Shown one piece after another: positions 47,554 through 54,999 of a stretch of DNA of 64,000 nt. The translations under genes were made by a program, and so were the position numbers. The DNA comes from Flavobacterium sp. CG_23.5 (lineage in GTDB: Bacteria; Bacteroidota; Bacteroidia; Flavobacteriales; Flavobacteriaceae). Where the stretch lies: positions 2,321,001 through 2,385,000 of the forward strand of contig NZ_JAGGNA010000001.1 in the NCBI RefSeq assembly GCF_017875765.1, written 5' to 3'. How positions within the stretch are numbered: the stretch's first letter is position 1; the number at the start of each line of letters is the position of its first letter. Under the pieces are notes generated by a model. That model ran no database searches. It was not told the DNA's origin and was given only the letters and a program-made list of their open reading frames with translations.

Positions 47554-48206
47554 AAGCGATAGGAAACATACACCTTATCTGGAGACCAGGTAAAGGCGGT
47601 AGTCGGATATCTGTTGGTACAATTAAAAAAAGTACCTCAGAAGGAATTCGCTTTCAATATAATAAAGAAGGTTTAGTCAAAGCACAAGAATTGGGATTTA
47701 TACATTATGAAGGGTTTCCTGAGACAAATATAATCTATTCTGAAAATGTAATAGAAATTTTTGGACAACGTTTAATGAGAAGTGAGAGACCTGATTTAAA
47801 AGATTTTTATGATTTTTGGGGTATCGATTTAAAAAAGAAAGAAGACAAATACTATATGCTGGCTTTTACACAAGGTTTACTGCCTACAGATAGTTTTGAA
47901 TTTTTAGCTGATTTCAATCCAAAAGACGATTTGTCATTTGTTACGGAAATAACAGGATTAAGTGAAGCTAAAATTCCTTCTTATAAAATTTCAATAGGAG
48001 ATGTTTTAAATTATCAGTTAGAGCCTGAAAATCCCTTTGATAAAAATGCAGTTAAAGTATTTAAAGACGATTTTTATTTAGGACATATTAAACTTATTCA
48101 TTGTAAAGTGTTTCATAAAACTCAAAAAAAATTTAAATTAGTTGTTCAAGGAGTTGAAAAAAATGGAGTTTTGAAAAGAATATTTGTTAAAGCAAGTCTT
48201 TATTGA
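47550..48206 (+). CDS. HIRAN-domain protein with HipA-N-terminal-like (HipS-like) region
   Basis: 218 residues. Residues 1-130 follow the pattern of the HipA N-terminal domain (GIRFQYNKEGL, then YSENVIEIFGQRLMRSERPD, then LLPTDSFEFL), which in three-gene HipBST systems is the separate antitoxin HipS. Residues 145-218 resemble a HIRAN domain (YQLEPENPFDKNAVKVFKD, LGHIK), a module that binds DNA ends in repair helicases. The start codon overlaps the kinase stop, so production is coupled. No HipB-like DNA-binding gene is present. Confidence 0.75.
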   Translation: MKAIGNIHLIWRPGKGGSRISVGTIKKSTSEGIRFQYNKEGLVKAQELGFIHYEGFPETNIIYSENVIEIFGQRLMRSERPDLKDFYDFWGIDLKKKEDKYYMLAFTQGLLPTDSFEFLADFNPKDDLSFVTEITGLSEAKIPSYKISIGDVLNYQLEPENPFDKNAVKVFKDDFYLGHIKLIHCKVFHKTQKKFKLVVQGVEKNGVLKRIFVKASLY

Positions 48207-48260
48207 TAATTTAATTAATAAAGGATAAGCGAATACCCTCAATTACAGGGCAAAATTGCG

Positions 48261-48293
48261 TTTGCACAAGGAATTCAGTTTGGTTTCTAAGTA
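48261..48293 (+). repeat. Right copy of the aldehyde dehydrogenase end repeat (gene remnant)
   Basis: Encodes AFAQGIQFGF-stop in an open stretch of only about 15 codons and has no start. It is followed 18 bases later by a strong terminator, which probably belonged to the original dehydrogenase gene. Confidence 0.75.
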
Positions 48294-48310
48294 CTAAAAA
48301 TCATTAACTA

Positions 48311-48350
48311 AAAGAGGCAATTTGAATATTTCAAATTGCCTCTTTTTATT
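48311..48350. terminator. Terminator behind the dehydrogenase remnant
   Basis: AAAGAGGCAATTTGA and TCAAATTGCCTCTTT form a perfect 15-pair stem with a T tract. It also faces the converging beta-barrel gene. Confidence 0.85.
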
Positions 48351-48386
48351 TTAAAAATTCTTGTGAATTTCGTGTTCTAACAAATA

Positions 48387-48884
48387 TTATAAATTGAAAG
48401 AAGCACCAATATTAAACACAAACTGGTTGTTTAATTTATCAAAACCTATTGGGTTCGTTTTATAACTAGCTATTGGAACTCCAGCTTCAGTAAAAATTCC
48501 AAAACCTTCAGTAAAGAAATAACGGAAGCCTAAATGCGCTCCAAAATTTCTTAAACCTAGGTCAAGTCCTGGATAAACATCCATTTTAGGATCTAATTTA
48601 AGAACATTTCCTAAATTAGCATTGAATCTAAATTTTGCATCAATTCTATCTCCAAAATCCGGTTTGTTTCCTAAATCATCTGAGCTAGCAGATAATAGAT
48701 AAGAAGCAGCAAAACCGTATGACATATTTTCTCCAAGGCCAAAATCTGAAGAAATACCAATTCCAGATCCACCGTTTTGAATATTTGCCCCAACGTTAAA
48801 TTTTACGTCTCCTTTTCCTTTGTAAGCTTGTGCATTTACGAAACCAGCTAACAATAATAATAACAATGTAATACTCTTTTTCAT
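48387..48884 (-). CDS. Small outer-membrane beta-barrel-like protein
   Basis: 165 residues with a signal peptide (ITLLLLLLAGFVNAQ). The mature protein has alternating glycine- and aromatic-rich strands (VKFNVGANIQNGGSGIGISSDFG, YGFAASYLLS, LGFRYFFTEGFGIFTEAG) and ends in NIGASFNL, typical for eight-stranded outer-membrane barrels. It resembles DUF6646-type Bacteroidota proteins; this label is from memory. The function is unknown. Its own promoter lies 26 bases upstream. Confidence 0.8.
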   Translation of the reverse strand: MKKSITLLLLLLAGFVNAQAYKGKGDVKFNVGANIQNGGSGIGISSDFGLGENMSYGFAASYLLSASSDDLGNKPDFGDRIDAKFRFNANLGNVLKLDPKMDVYPGLDLGLRNFGAHLGFRYFFTEGFGIFTEAGVPIASYKTNPIGFDKLNNQFVFNIGASFNL

Positions 48885-48909
48885 ACTCTTAAATTTTTAT
48901 AATTTTATA

Positions 48910-48917
48910 CAAAAATA
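48910..48917 (-). promoter_or_regulatory. -7 box of the small barrel gene
   Basis: Minus strand TATTTTTG, full match to TAnnTTTG, 25 bases before the start codon. Confidence 0.5.
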
Positions 48918-48928
48918 GTTTAAATAAA

Positions 48929-49654
48929 CTAATTCCTACCTTTTTCATACGGGTATAAAGCCGGTAATGGTTCACTTTGCCAAAATTCTTTTGTGTCAAC
49001 ATCCATAATAGTTAATGGACCTTTAAAGGCGGCACCAGTATCAATATTCCAAACACAAGCCATTTGAACCGGAATAGTTTCTCCAATTCTGGATACTGGT
49101 GTATGGCCTATATAGATTTCTTTGTAAAGCGTCAAGCGTTTTGGATACATTAAATCGCCTATTTTTATGTTTTTGTCCAATGCCAAAGCCGTTTCCCATA
49201 ATGTTCTGTCCCAATAAAAAAGTTTTGGAAAATATTCAAAGTCAATCCCGTTCATGTTGGTAAAACCAGCATGAATAAACAAACGGTTTTCTTCGTCCAG
49301 ATAATAATCTTCCAATGCATGTAGAAATTCAATATGTTTTTGTTTGGTCGCTACACTTACATCGGCGTACGCCAAAACCGTGGCTTCACCGCCATGTTTA
49401 TACCATAATAGATTGTCTCTGCTTTCATCGAGCCAGGTGCGCAACAACTCATCATGATTTCCGCGGATGAAAACACAATTATTTGTTTTGTTTAATTCGA
49501 TTAAAAAATCGATTACTTGAGGGGATTGGCTCCAACCATCTACATAATCTCCCAAAAAAATTAAGGTGTCTTTAGTAGTGATTTTTGCTCTTTCCATAAT
49601 TTGGTGTAGCGCATGTAATCCACCGTGTATATCGCCTATGACGAGTGTTCTCAT
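48929..49654 (-). CDS. Metallophosphoesterase (PPP/ApaH-like)
   Basis: 241 residues, cytoplasmic. The three metal-site motifs are in order: GDIHGGLHAL (GDxHG), FLGDYVDGWSQSP (GDxxD) and RGNHDELLR (GNHD/E), followed by HAGFTN and IYIGHTPV histidines. This is the phosphoprotein phosphatase/bis(5'-nucleosyl)-tetraphosphatase group; which of the two activities applies cannot be decided. It has its own -7 box, and its divergent neighbour region may code a micro-protein. Confidence 0.92.
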   Translation of the reverse strand: MRTLVIGDIHGGLHALHQIMERAKITTKDTLIFLGDYVDGWSQSPQVIDFLIELNKTNNCVFIRGNHDELLRTWLDESRDNLLWYKHGGEATVLAYADVSVATKQKHIEFLHALEDYYLDEENRLFIHAGFTNMNGIDFEYFPKLFYWDRTLWETALALDKNIKIGDLMYPKRLTLYKEIYIGHTPVSRIGETIPVQMACVWNIDTGAAFKGPLTIMDVDTKEFWQSEPLPALYPYEKGRN

Positions 49655-49681
49655 TTAATGTTGTATCAATTTATTGTTTTA

Positions 49682-49689
49682 CAAAAATA
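49682..49689 (-). promoter_or_regulatory. -7 box of the metallophosphoesterase gene
   Basis: Minus strand TATTTTTG, 27 bases before the start codon. Confidence 0.5.
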
Positions 49690-49859
49690 GCAGAAAATCA
49701 GTGTTTTTTTCATAATCTAAAATTAAATTTCATAATACAATTTGGGTAAATTATAACTCAAATTATTTTTTTTAAAAAAAACAAAAAATCACTGTTTTAG
49801 GTGATTGTTTGGTATTGTTTTTCAAGGTAGTTTTACAACGAATTTAAAATACTTTCAAA

Positions 49860-49934
49860 ATGAATGTAATTATTGCTTTATCGCTGCTTCTTGCTGGTTT
49901 TGTGTTTTATATATTGAAAATTATATTTGGGTAA
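49860..49934 (+). CDS. Possible 24-residue membrane micro-protein
   Basis: The 306-base gap 49655-49960 contains one small plus-strand frame whose product is a single hydrophobic helix (VIIALSLLLAGFVFYILKIIF) with no charge except one Lys near the end. Such tiny helices are found in regulated membrane proteins, but a chance frame of 24 codons is quite possible. Nothing else is seen in the gap apart from the phosphatase promoter. Confidence 0.3.
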   Translation: MNVIIALSLLLAGFVFYILKIIFG

Positions 49935-49960
49935 AACCAAATCAGAATGATGTTAAGAAT

Positions 49961-51100
49961 TTATTGTACATCGTATTTCATTTTTCGTAAAATCCGTAAT
50001 GCTTCTTTAAAAGATAAATAAATAGGCGTGAAAGGTTTCAAAAGTGGTTTGGCGTCAATCAGTTTTTGTTTGGCATCTTCAAAACCGTTGAGGTAGCAAA
50101 TCATAAATGTAGAAGGCAAATTCTCTAAATCTTTGTGTTCGCGTTCAGATAAAGAAAATCCCTTTTGGAGTTTGTTTAGCAGTGAAAGATTCGTATTGTA
50201 AATATGAAACAACATTTTTCTGTTGAATTCCGGTGGCTGAAAAAGCATTTCCCTATCAATTTTGTAATAGCCATTGTCATGAAAATGAATGGTTTGTTTC
50301 TCTAAAGGATAATAACTTGTTTTGTCATTCAATCCTAATGGAACATATTCAATAATCGTGAAACTATCTTCGTCATAAATGATTTCAACCACATCTTGAG
50401 CAGAGTAAAAAAGCTTAATTTGCTCGTTTATCAGTTCGATGTCAACACGGGATAAATAGGTTTTGTCTCGAGATCTTTTAGCAATTCCAGCCCAGCAAAT
50501 CACAAATAATTCTTTGAATACTTTATATTTTGGCGACATATCTTTATGCCTGAAATTCATGAAATCAATTACGCCATCAAGCGTGTATTCGATACTGTTT
50601 CTGGAATTGTTTTCGATACCAATTACGGTTTCGGTGTTCTGATAATTCTTTTCCACTTCACCATCCACGGGCATTGTGTTACTGCCTCGCCTTATAAAAA
50701 CGGAGTTGGCAGTAATGGTGTGAATTCCTTTTTTGAAATAGGAGGTTTTACTTTTGGGTTTTATCGTTACGAGTCCAATGACTTTGTCTTTCGGCAAGTT
50801 CGGGAAAGGCACATTTTCATATTGAATTTTCGGTGGATTTTCCAGAAACGCATTCACTAAATTCTGAATTCGGCTATCATCAAAAAAATCGTCCCCCACA
50901 ATGGCATTGTCATGATCTTCAACCCCCACAACTATATAAGAATTGTTCGTAGGATTAGAATTTGACAAGGCGCAGATGTGTTTCAAAAACTTGGCTTTTC
51001 CCTCTCGCGTATGCAAATTCAACTGCCGTTTTTTATCATAAAAACTGCTCTCATCATTGTGAGCGAGAAGGTTCTTAATTAAAATACGTTTGTTGATCAT
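49961..51100 (-). CDS. AlbA_2 (Schlafen-type) putative DNA-binding protein
   Basis: 379 residues, cytoplasmic. The N-terminal 130 residues (EGKAKFLKHICALSNSNP, YIVVGVEDHDNAIVGDDFFDD, then FIRRGSNTMPV) match the AlbA_2/Schlafen AAA_4 fold, which binds DNA or nucleotides. The remaining 240 residues are helical and not recognised. Relatives are transcription regulators or defence-associated proteins. The SDR gene directly upstream ends five bases before this start, so the two probably form an operon with the aldo-keto reductase gene. Confidence 0.78.
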   Translation of the reverse strand: MINKRILIKNLLAHNDESSFYDKKRQLNLHTREGKAKFLKHICALSNSNPTNNSYIVVGVEDHDNAIVGDDFFDDSRIQNLVNAFLENPPKIQYENVPFPNLPKDKVIGLVTIKPKSKTSYFKKGIHTITANSVFIRRGSNTMPVDGEVEKNYQNTETVIGIENNSRNSIEYTLDGVIDFMNFRHKDMSPKYKVFKELFVICWAGIAKRSRDKTYLSRVDIELINEQIKLFYSAQDVVEIIYDEDSFTIIEYVPLGLNDKTSYYPLEKQTIHFHDNGYYKIDREMLFQPPEFNRKMLFHIYNTNLSLLNKLQKGFSLSEREHKDLENLPSTFMICYLNGFEDAKQKLIDAKPLLKPFTPIYLSFKEALRILRKMKYDVQ

Positions 51101-51105
51101 TGGGA

Positions 51106-51867
51106 TTAATTATCTAAAGAGCGATTCAAAATCCCCGCCGAGGCTTGTGCCGTAGGAAATACAATTAAATCAGCAATATTCACGTGATATGGTCTGGAAA
51201 CTACAAAATGGATGATGTCAGCAATATCCTCTGGTTGCAACGCTTTGATTCCTTTGTAAACATTGGCAGCTCTCTCCGCATCACCTTTGAAACGTACTTC
51301 ACTAAATTCGGTTTCCACCATTCCTGGATTTATAGCCCCCACCCTAATTCCATGAGGATTCAGATCCATTCGCATGGCTTGATTCAAGGCGTCAACGGCG
51401 TGTTTCGAGGCGCAATATACGTTTCCGTTTGGATAAACTTCTTTTCCGGCAATGGAGCCAATGTTAATGATATGTCCAGATTTTTGTTCGATCATTTTCG
51501 GAATTATTGCTTTTGAAACATATAAAAGTCCTTTTACATTGATGTCAATCATCGCGTCCCAATCGTCTAAATCCCCATTTTGAATTGAATCTAAACCGTG
51601 TGCATTTCCGGCATTATTAATTAAAACTTCAATTTTCGAAAAAGCCTCAGGCAAAGAATTGATACTTTCAAAAACGGCTTTTTTGTCTCGAACGTCAAAT
51701 GATAAAGTATGAACTTCTGTAAATTCCGAAAGTTCTTTTTTCAGTTCTGCTAGTCGGTCTTCACGACGTCCGCAAAGAATGATTTTATAGTTGTTATTGG
51801 CTAATATTCTTGCTGTTGCTCTGCCAATTCCGCTAGTTGCACCAGTTATTAATGCTATTTTACTCAT
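51106..51867 (-). CDS. Short-chain dehydrogenase (YdfG-like)
   Basis: 253 residues. Classical SDR: cofactor loop TGATSGIGRATA, CGRREDRL after strand 2 (indicating NADP), NNAG, catalytic Ser in NIGSIAG and YCASKHA with the Tyr-Lys pair. The pattern INPGMVETEFSEVRFKGD is close to the serine/3-hydroxy-acid dehydrogenase YdfG group. It lies between the aldo-keto reductase gene (79 bases) and the AlbA_2 gene (five bases), probably co-transcribed. The substrate is not determined. Confidence 0.92.
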   Translation of the reverse strand: MSKIALITGATSGIGRATARILANNNYKIILCGRREDRLAELKKELSEFTEVHTLSFDVRDKKAVFESINSLPEAFSKIEVLINNAGNAHGLDSIQNGDLDDWDAMIDINVKGLLYVSKAIIPKMIEQKSGHIINIGSIAGKEVYPNGNVYCASKHAVDALNQAMRMDLNPHGIRVGAINPGMVETEFSEVRFKGDAERAANVYKGIKALQPEDIADIIHFVVSRPYHVNIADLIVFPTAQASAGILNRSLDN

Positions 51868-51946
51868 GGTTTATTGTTTGTAATTGAAATCGTGAATCTT
51901 AGATTTCTTGTGTTTTTAAATTTAAATTCTACAATCCGAATTTTGA

Positions 51947-52819
51947 TTAAGCTACAGTATTACCCATACTTTCGGTCCATATTGCAAACCAATCTTCTTT
52001 TTCTAATTTTAGTTCTACAGCTTTCATCAGCGATTGTATTCTAGCCACATTTACCGTTCCAGCGATTGGAATAACTTTTGCCGGATGTTGTAAAATCCAG
52101 GAAAGCAAAATCGTGTCGGAACCCAAATGGTATTTCGAAACTAAAGTTGCCAATAATTTTTTCAATCTGTGGGTTTGAGGAATGTCTTCTCTGAAAACAA
52201 ATCCTAGAGGGTTCCATGACATTGGACGAATGTTATGGACTTGCATGTAATCAAAACTTCCGTCAACCATAGGTTCAAAATTAGTCGCCGAAAATTGCAC
52301 TTGATTATAGCTGATTTCAGTTTTTTGACGGATTAATTCGGTTTGCGAAGAAGTAAAATTAGAAACACCAAAATCTATAATTTTCCCATCCGATTTTAAT
52401 TTTAGAACAGCCTCCGCAATTTCATCCGCCTGCATCAAAGGGCTGGGTCTGTGAAGCAAAAGCACATCCAGATAATCTGTTTTTAAATTTTTCAATGAAT
52501 TTTCAACGGACCAAATAATATAGTCTTTTGAATAATCATAGTGTTTTATGGTATTGTTACGATTTTCGGTCAGCATTTGGATGCCGCATTTAGATATCAA
52601 TTGCATTTTTTCTCTTGCAATCTTGCTTGACGCAAATGCTTTTCCAAATTCGGATTCGGTAGTATAATCACCATATATATCAGCGTGGTCAAAAGTGGTA
52701 ATTTTGTTTTCTAAACAAATATTAATCATGTTTTCCATTTCTTTGGTATTGAGATTTTTATCCCAAATTCCCCAATTCATGACACCAGCTACAATTGGTG
52801 ATAATGTTGTTTTACTCAT
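51947..52819 (-). CDS. Aldo-keto reductase (YdhF-like)
   Basis: 290 residues, (beta/alpha)8 NADPH-dependent oxidoreductase. Catalytic tetrad: Asp and Tyr in TFDHADIYGDYT, Lys in LISKCGIQM and His in VLLLHRPSPLM. The order and the FDHADIYG phrase fit the YdhF branch. The C-terminus has VIPIAGTVNVARI for cofactor binding. The hairpin TGAAATCG...CGATTTCA lies just upstream of the start codon. Confidence 0.92.
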   Translation of the reverse strand: MSKTTLSPIVAGVMNWGIWDKNLNTKEMENMINICLENKITTFDHADIYGDYTTESEFGKAFASSKIAREKMQLISKCGIQMLTENRNNTIKHYDYSKDYIIWSVENSLKNLKTDYLDVLLLHRPSPLMQADEIAEAVLKLKSDGKIIDFGVSNFTSSQTELIRQKTEISYNQVQFSATNFEPMVDGSFDYMQVHNIRPMSWNPLGFVFREDIPQTHRLKKLLATLVSKYHLGSDTILLSWILQHPAKVIPIAGTVNVARIQSLMKAVELKLEKEDWFAIWTESMGNTVA

Positions 52820-53031
52820 GGTTTTAATTTTTTAATGAAATCGGTGAATCTGCGATTTCAAAGTATATTTTTCAAAGTTCTTAAAAATAAGAAAATTGTA
52901 TCATAATTCGTCCTTAAAATTAGGGTATTTCTAGAAGTTTTAACCATTTTTTAACATCTTACCTCTAAAAAAAATTTCAATTTGCACTCTCAAAAGCAAG
53001 GCATTAAATACAAGGTTTTAAAAATAATAAA

Positions 53032-54036
53032 ATGGAAGAAAATACAGCGACTTTAGACATTAGAGCAATCAATGAAAAAATTGAAAGAGAGAGTGCTTTT
53101 ATAGACCTCCTCACCATGGAAATGAACAAAGTCATTGTGGGTCAAAAGCACATGGTGGAACGTTTATTAATTGGACTTTTGGGTCAAGGACATATTTTGT
53201 TGGAAGGGGTTCCCGGATTAGCAAAAACTTTGGCCATTAATACACTTTCACAAGCTGTTCATGGATCTTTCAGCAGAATACAATTTACTCCTGATTTATT
53301 GCCTGCAGATGTTGTGGGAACGATGATTTATAACATAAAGCAAAATGAATTTTCGATTAAAAAAGGACCAATTTTTGCTAATTTCGTCCTAGCGGATGAG
53401 ATAAATCGTGCTCCTGCCAAAGTGCAATCAGCATTATTAGAAGCCATGCAGGAAAAACAAGTAACTATAGGGGATACCACTTTCAAGTTGGACCGACCAT
53501 TTTTAGTTCTGGCTACTCAAAACCCAATTGAACAAGAAGGAACATACCAACTTCCGGAAGCGCAGGTCGATCGTTTCATGTTGAAAACAGTTATCGACTA
53601 TCCAAAAATGGAGGACGAACGCTTAGTTATTCGTCAAAACCTAAAAGGAAGTTATGAAAAAGTAAATCCTGTTGTTACTGTCGAACAAATTTTACGCGCG
53701 CAAGAAGCGGTTCGTGAAGTTTATATGGACGAAAAAATTGAGAAATACATTCTTGATATTATTTTTGCGACACGTTACCCGGAGAAATACAAATTAGCCG
53801 AATTGAAACCGTTAATCAGTTTTGGAGCTTCGCCACGTGGAAGTATAAATTTAGCCAATGCGGCTAAATGTTACGCGTTTATCAAACGTCGTGGATATGT
53901 AATCCCAGAAGATGTTCGCGCCGTGGTTCACGATGTATTGCGTCATAGAATTGGAATTACGTATGAAGCGGAAGCCGAAAACGTCACTTCAGTAGATATC
54001 ATAAACAAAATCGTAAACGAGATTGAAGTACCTTAA
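53032..54036 (+). CDS. MoxR-type AAA+ ATPase, first gene of the Bat operon
   Basis: 334 residues. Walker A GVPGLAKTLAI, Walker B VLADEINRAP, sensor 1 ATQNP and GASPRGSINLANAAK are the landmarks of MoxR ATPases, which act as chaperones for VWA-domain proteins and metal insertion. It leads the run moxR, DUF58, membrane protein, batA, batB, batC, batD, batE. The spacer to the next gene forms a hairpin. Bat operons are linked to oxygen tolerance and envelope stress. Confidence 0.95.
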   Translation: MEENTATLDIRAINEKIERESAFIDLLTMEMNKVIVGQKHMVERLLIGLLGQGHILLEGVPGLAKTLAINTLSQAVHGSFSRIQFTPDLLPADVVGTMIYNIKQNEFSIKKGPIFANFVLADEINRAPAKVQSALLEAMQEKQVTIGDTTFKLDRPFLVLATQNPIEQEGTYQLPEAQVDRFMLKTVIDYPKMEDERLVIRQNLKGSYEKVNPVVTVEQILRAQEAVREVYMDEKIEKYILDIIFATRYPEKYKLAELKPLISFGASPRGSINLANAAKCYAFIKRRGYVIPEDVRAVVHDVLRHRIGITYEAEAENVTSVDIINKIVNEIEVP

Positions 54037-54037
54037 A

Positions 54038-54113
54038 GTTTGTTTAATGTTTAAAGTTTCAAGTTGTTGTATTACGAACTTGGAACGTTAAATTTTTAAA
54101 CTTTAAACAAATT
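54038..54113. repeat. Word-repeat hairpin spacer (moxR / DUF58 gene)
   Basis: The left arm (54038-54065) repeats GTTTAAT/GTTTAAA words and ends CAAGTT; the right arm (54077-54113) begins AACTTG and runs TTTTTAAACTTTAAAC. They pair imperfectly with an 11-base loop and fill the whole 81-base gap. Confidence 0.6.
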
Positions 54114-54117
54114 AAAA

Positions 54118-54981
54118 ATGGATACAAAAGAGCTTTTAAAAAAAGTACGAAAAATAGAAATCAAAACCCGAAGATTGAGTGATCATATCTTTTCGGGGGA
54201 ATACCACACTTCTTTCAAAGGACGGGGAATGACTTTCAGCGAAGTACGTCAGTATCAATATGGAGATGATATTCGTGCAATCGATTGGAATGTGACCGCA
54301 CGTTATAATGAAGCGCATGTAAAAGTTTTTGAGGAAGAGCGCGAATTGACGATGATGTTGATGGTGGATATTTCAGGTTCGGAAAGTTTTGGTTCTAAAA
54401 ACCAATTCAAGAAAGATATCGTTACTGAAATTGCGGCGACAATGGCTTTTTCAGCTACACAAAACAACGATAAAATAGGTTTGATTTTATTTTCAGATGA
54501 AATCGAATTGTATATCCCGCCCAAAAAGGGAAGGTCGCATGTATTGCGCATCATTCGTGAATTGATTGAATTTCAGCCAAAAAGTCAAAAAACAGATATT
54601 GCTCAGGCTTTGAAATTTTTATCGGGAACCCAAAAAAAGAAAGCCATTGTGTTTATTATCTCCGATTTCATGTCGGAGGATTACGAACATGTCTTGAAAA
54701 TCGCTTCTAAAAAACATGATATCACAGGAATAAGAGTATATGATATTCGAGAAGAAAAGATGCCAAATTTAGGAATGGTTTCCATGCTAGATGCCGAAAC
54801 TGGAGAAATACAATTAGTAAACACAGGTTCTAAATCCGTGCGAATGAATTATGAGAAACTGTATCAGGAAAAAGTAACCTTTTTTAAAGAAACATTCAGT
54901 AAATCAGGTTCAGGGGTTGTAAATACCAGAGTGGACGAAAGTTATGTGACTAAATTATTAAGCTATTTTAAATCGAGATAA
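54118..54981 (+). CDS. DUF58 domain protein of the Bat operon
   Basis: 287 residues, cytoplasmic. The DUF58 signature GDDIRAIDWNVTAR lies near residue 55, and a VWA-like domain follows with the metal site MMLMVDISGSESFGS (DxSxS) and a later FIISDFMSEDY. DUF58 proteins pair with MoxR ATPases. The spacing to the next gene is 18 bases. It is probably an adaptor between the ATPase and the membrane Bat proteins. Confidence 0.93.
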   Translation: MDTKELLKKVRKIEIKTRRLSDHIFSGEYHTSFKGRGMTFSEVRQYQYGDDIRAIDWNVTARYNEAHVKVFEEERELTMMLMVDISGSESFGSKNQFKKDIVTEIAATMAFSATQNNDKIGLILFSDEIELYIPPKKGRSHVLRIIRELIEFQPKSQKTDIAQALKFLSGTQKKKAIVFIISDFMSEDYEHVLKIASKKHDITGIRVYDIREEKMPNLGMVSMLDAETGEIQLVNTGSKSVRMNYEKLYQEKVTFFKETFSKSGSGVVNTRVDESYVTKLLSYFKSR

Positions 54982-54999
54982 AGGGTTCAATAATAAAAG

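Noticed and set aside
46471..48206. Complete prophage or conjugative element behind the aldehyde dehydrogenase
   Set aside because: Only two genes lie between the repeats; there is no integrase, relaxase or structural gene.
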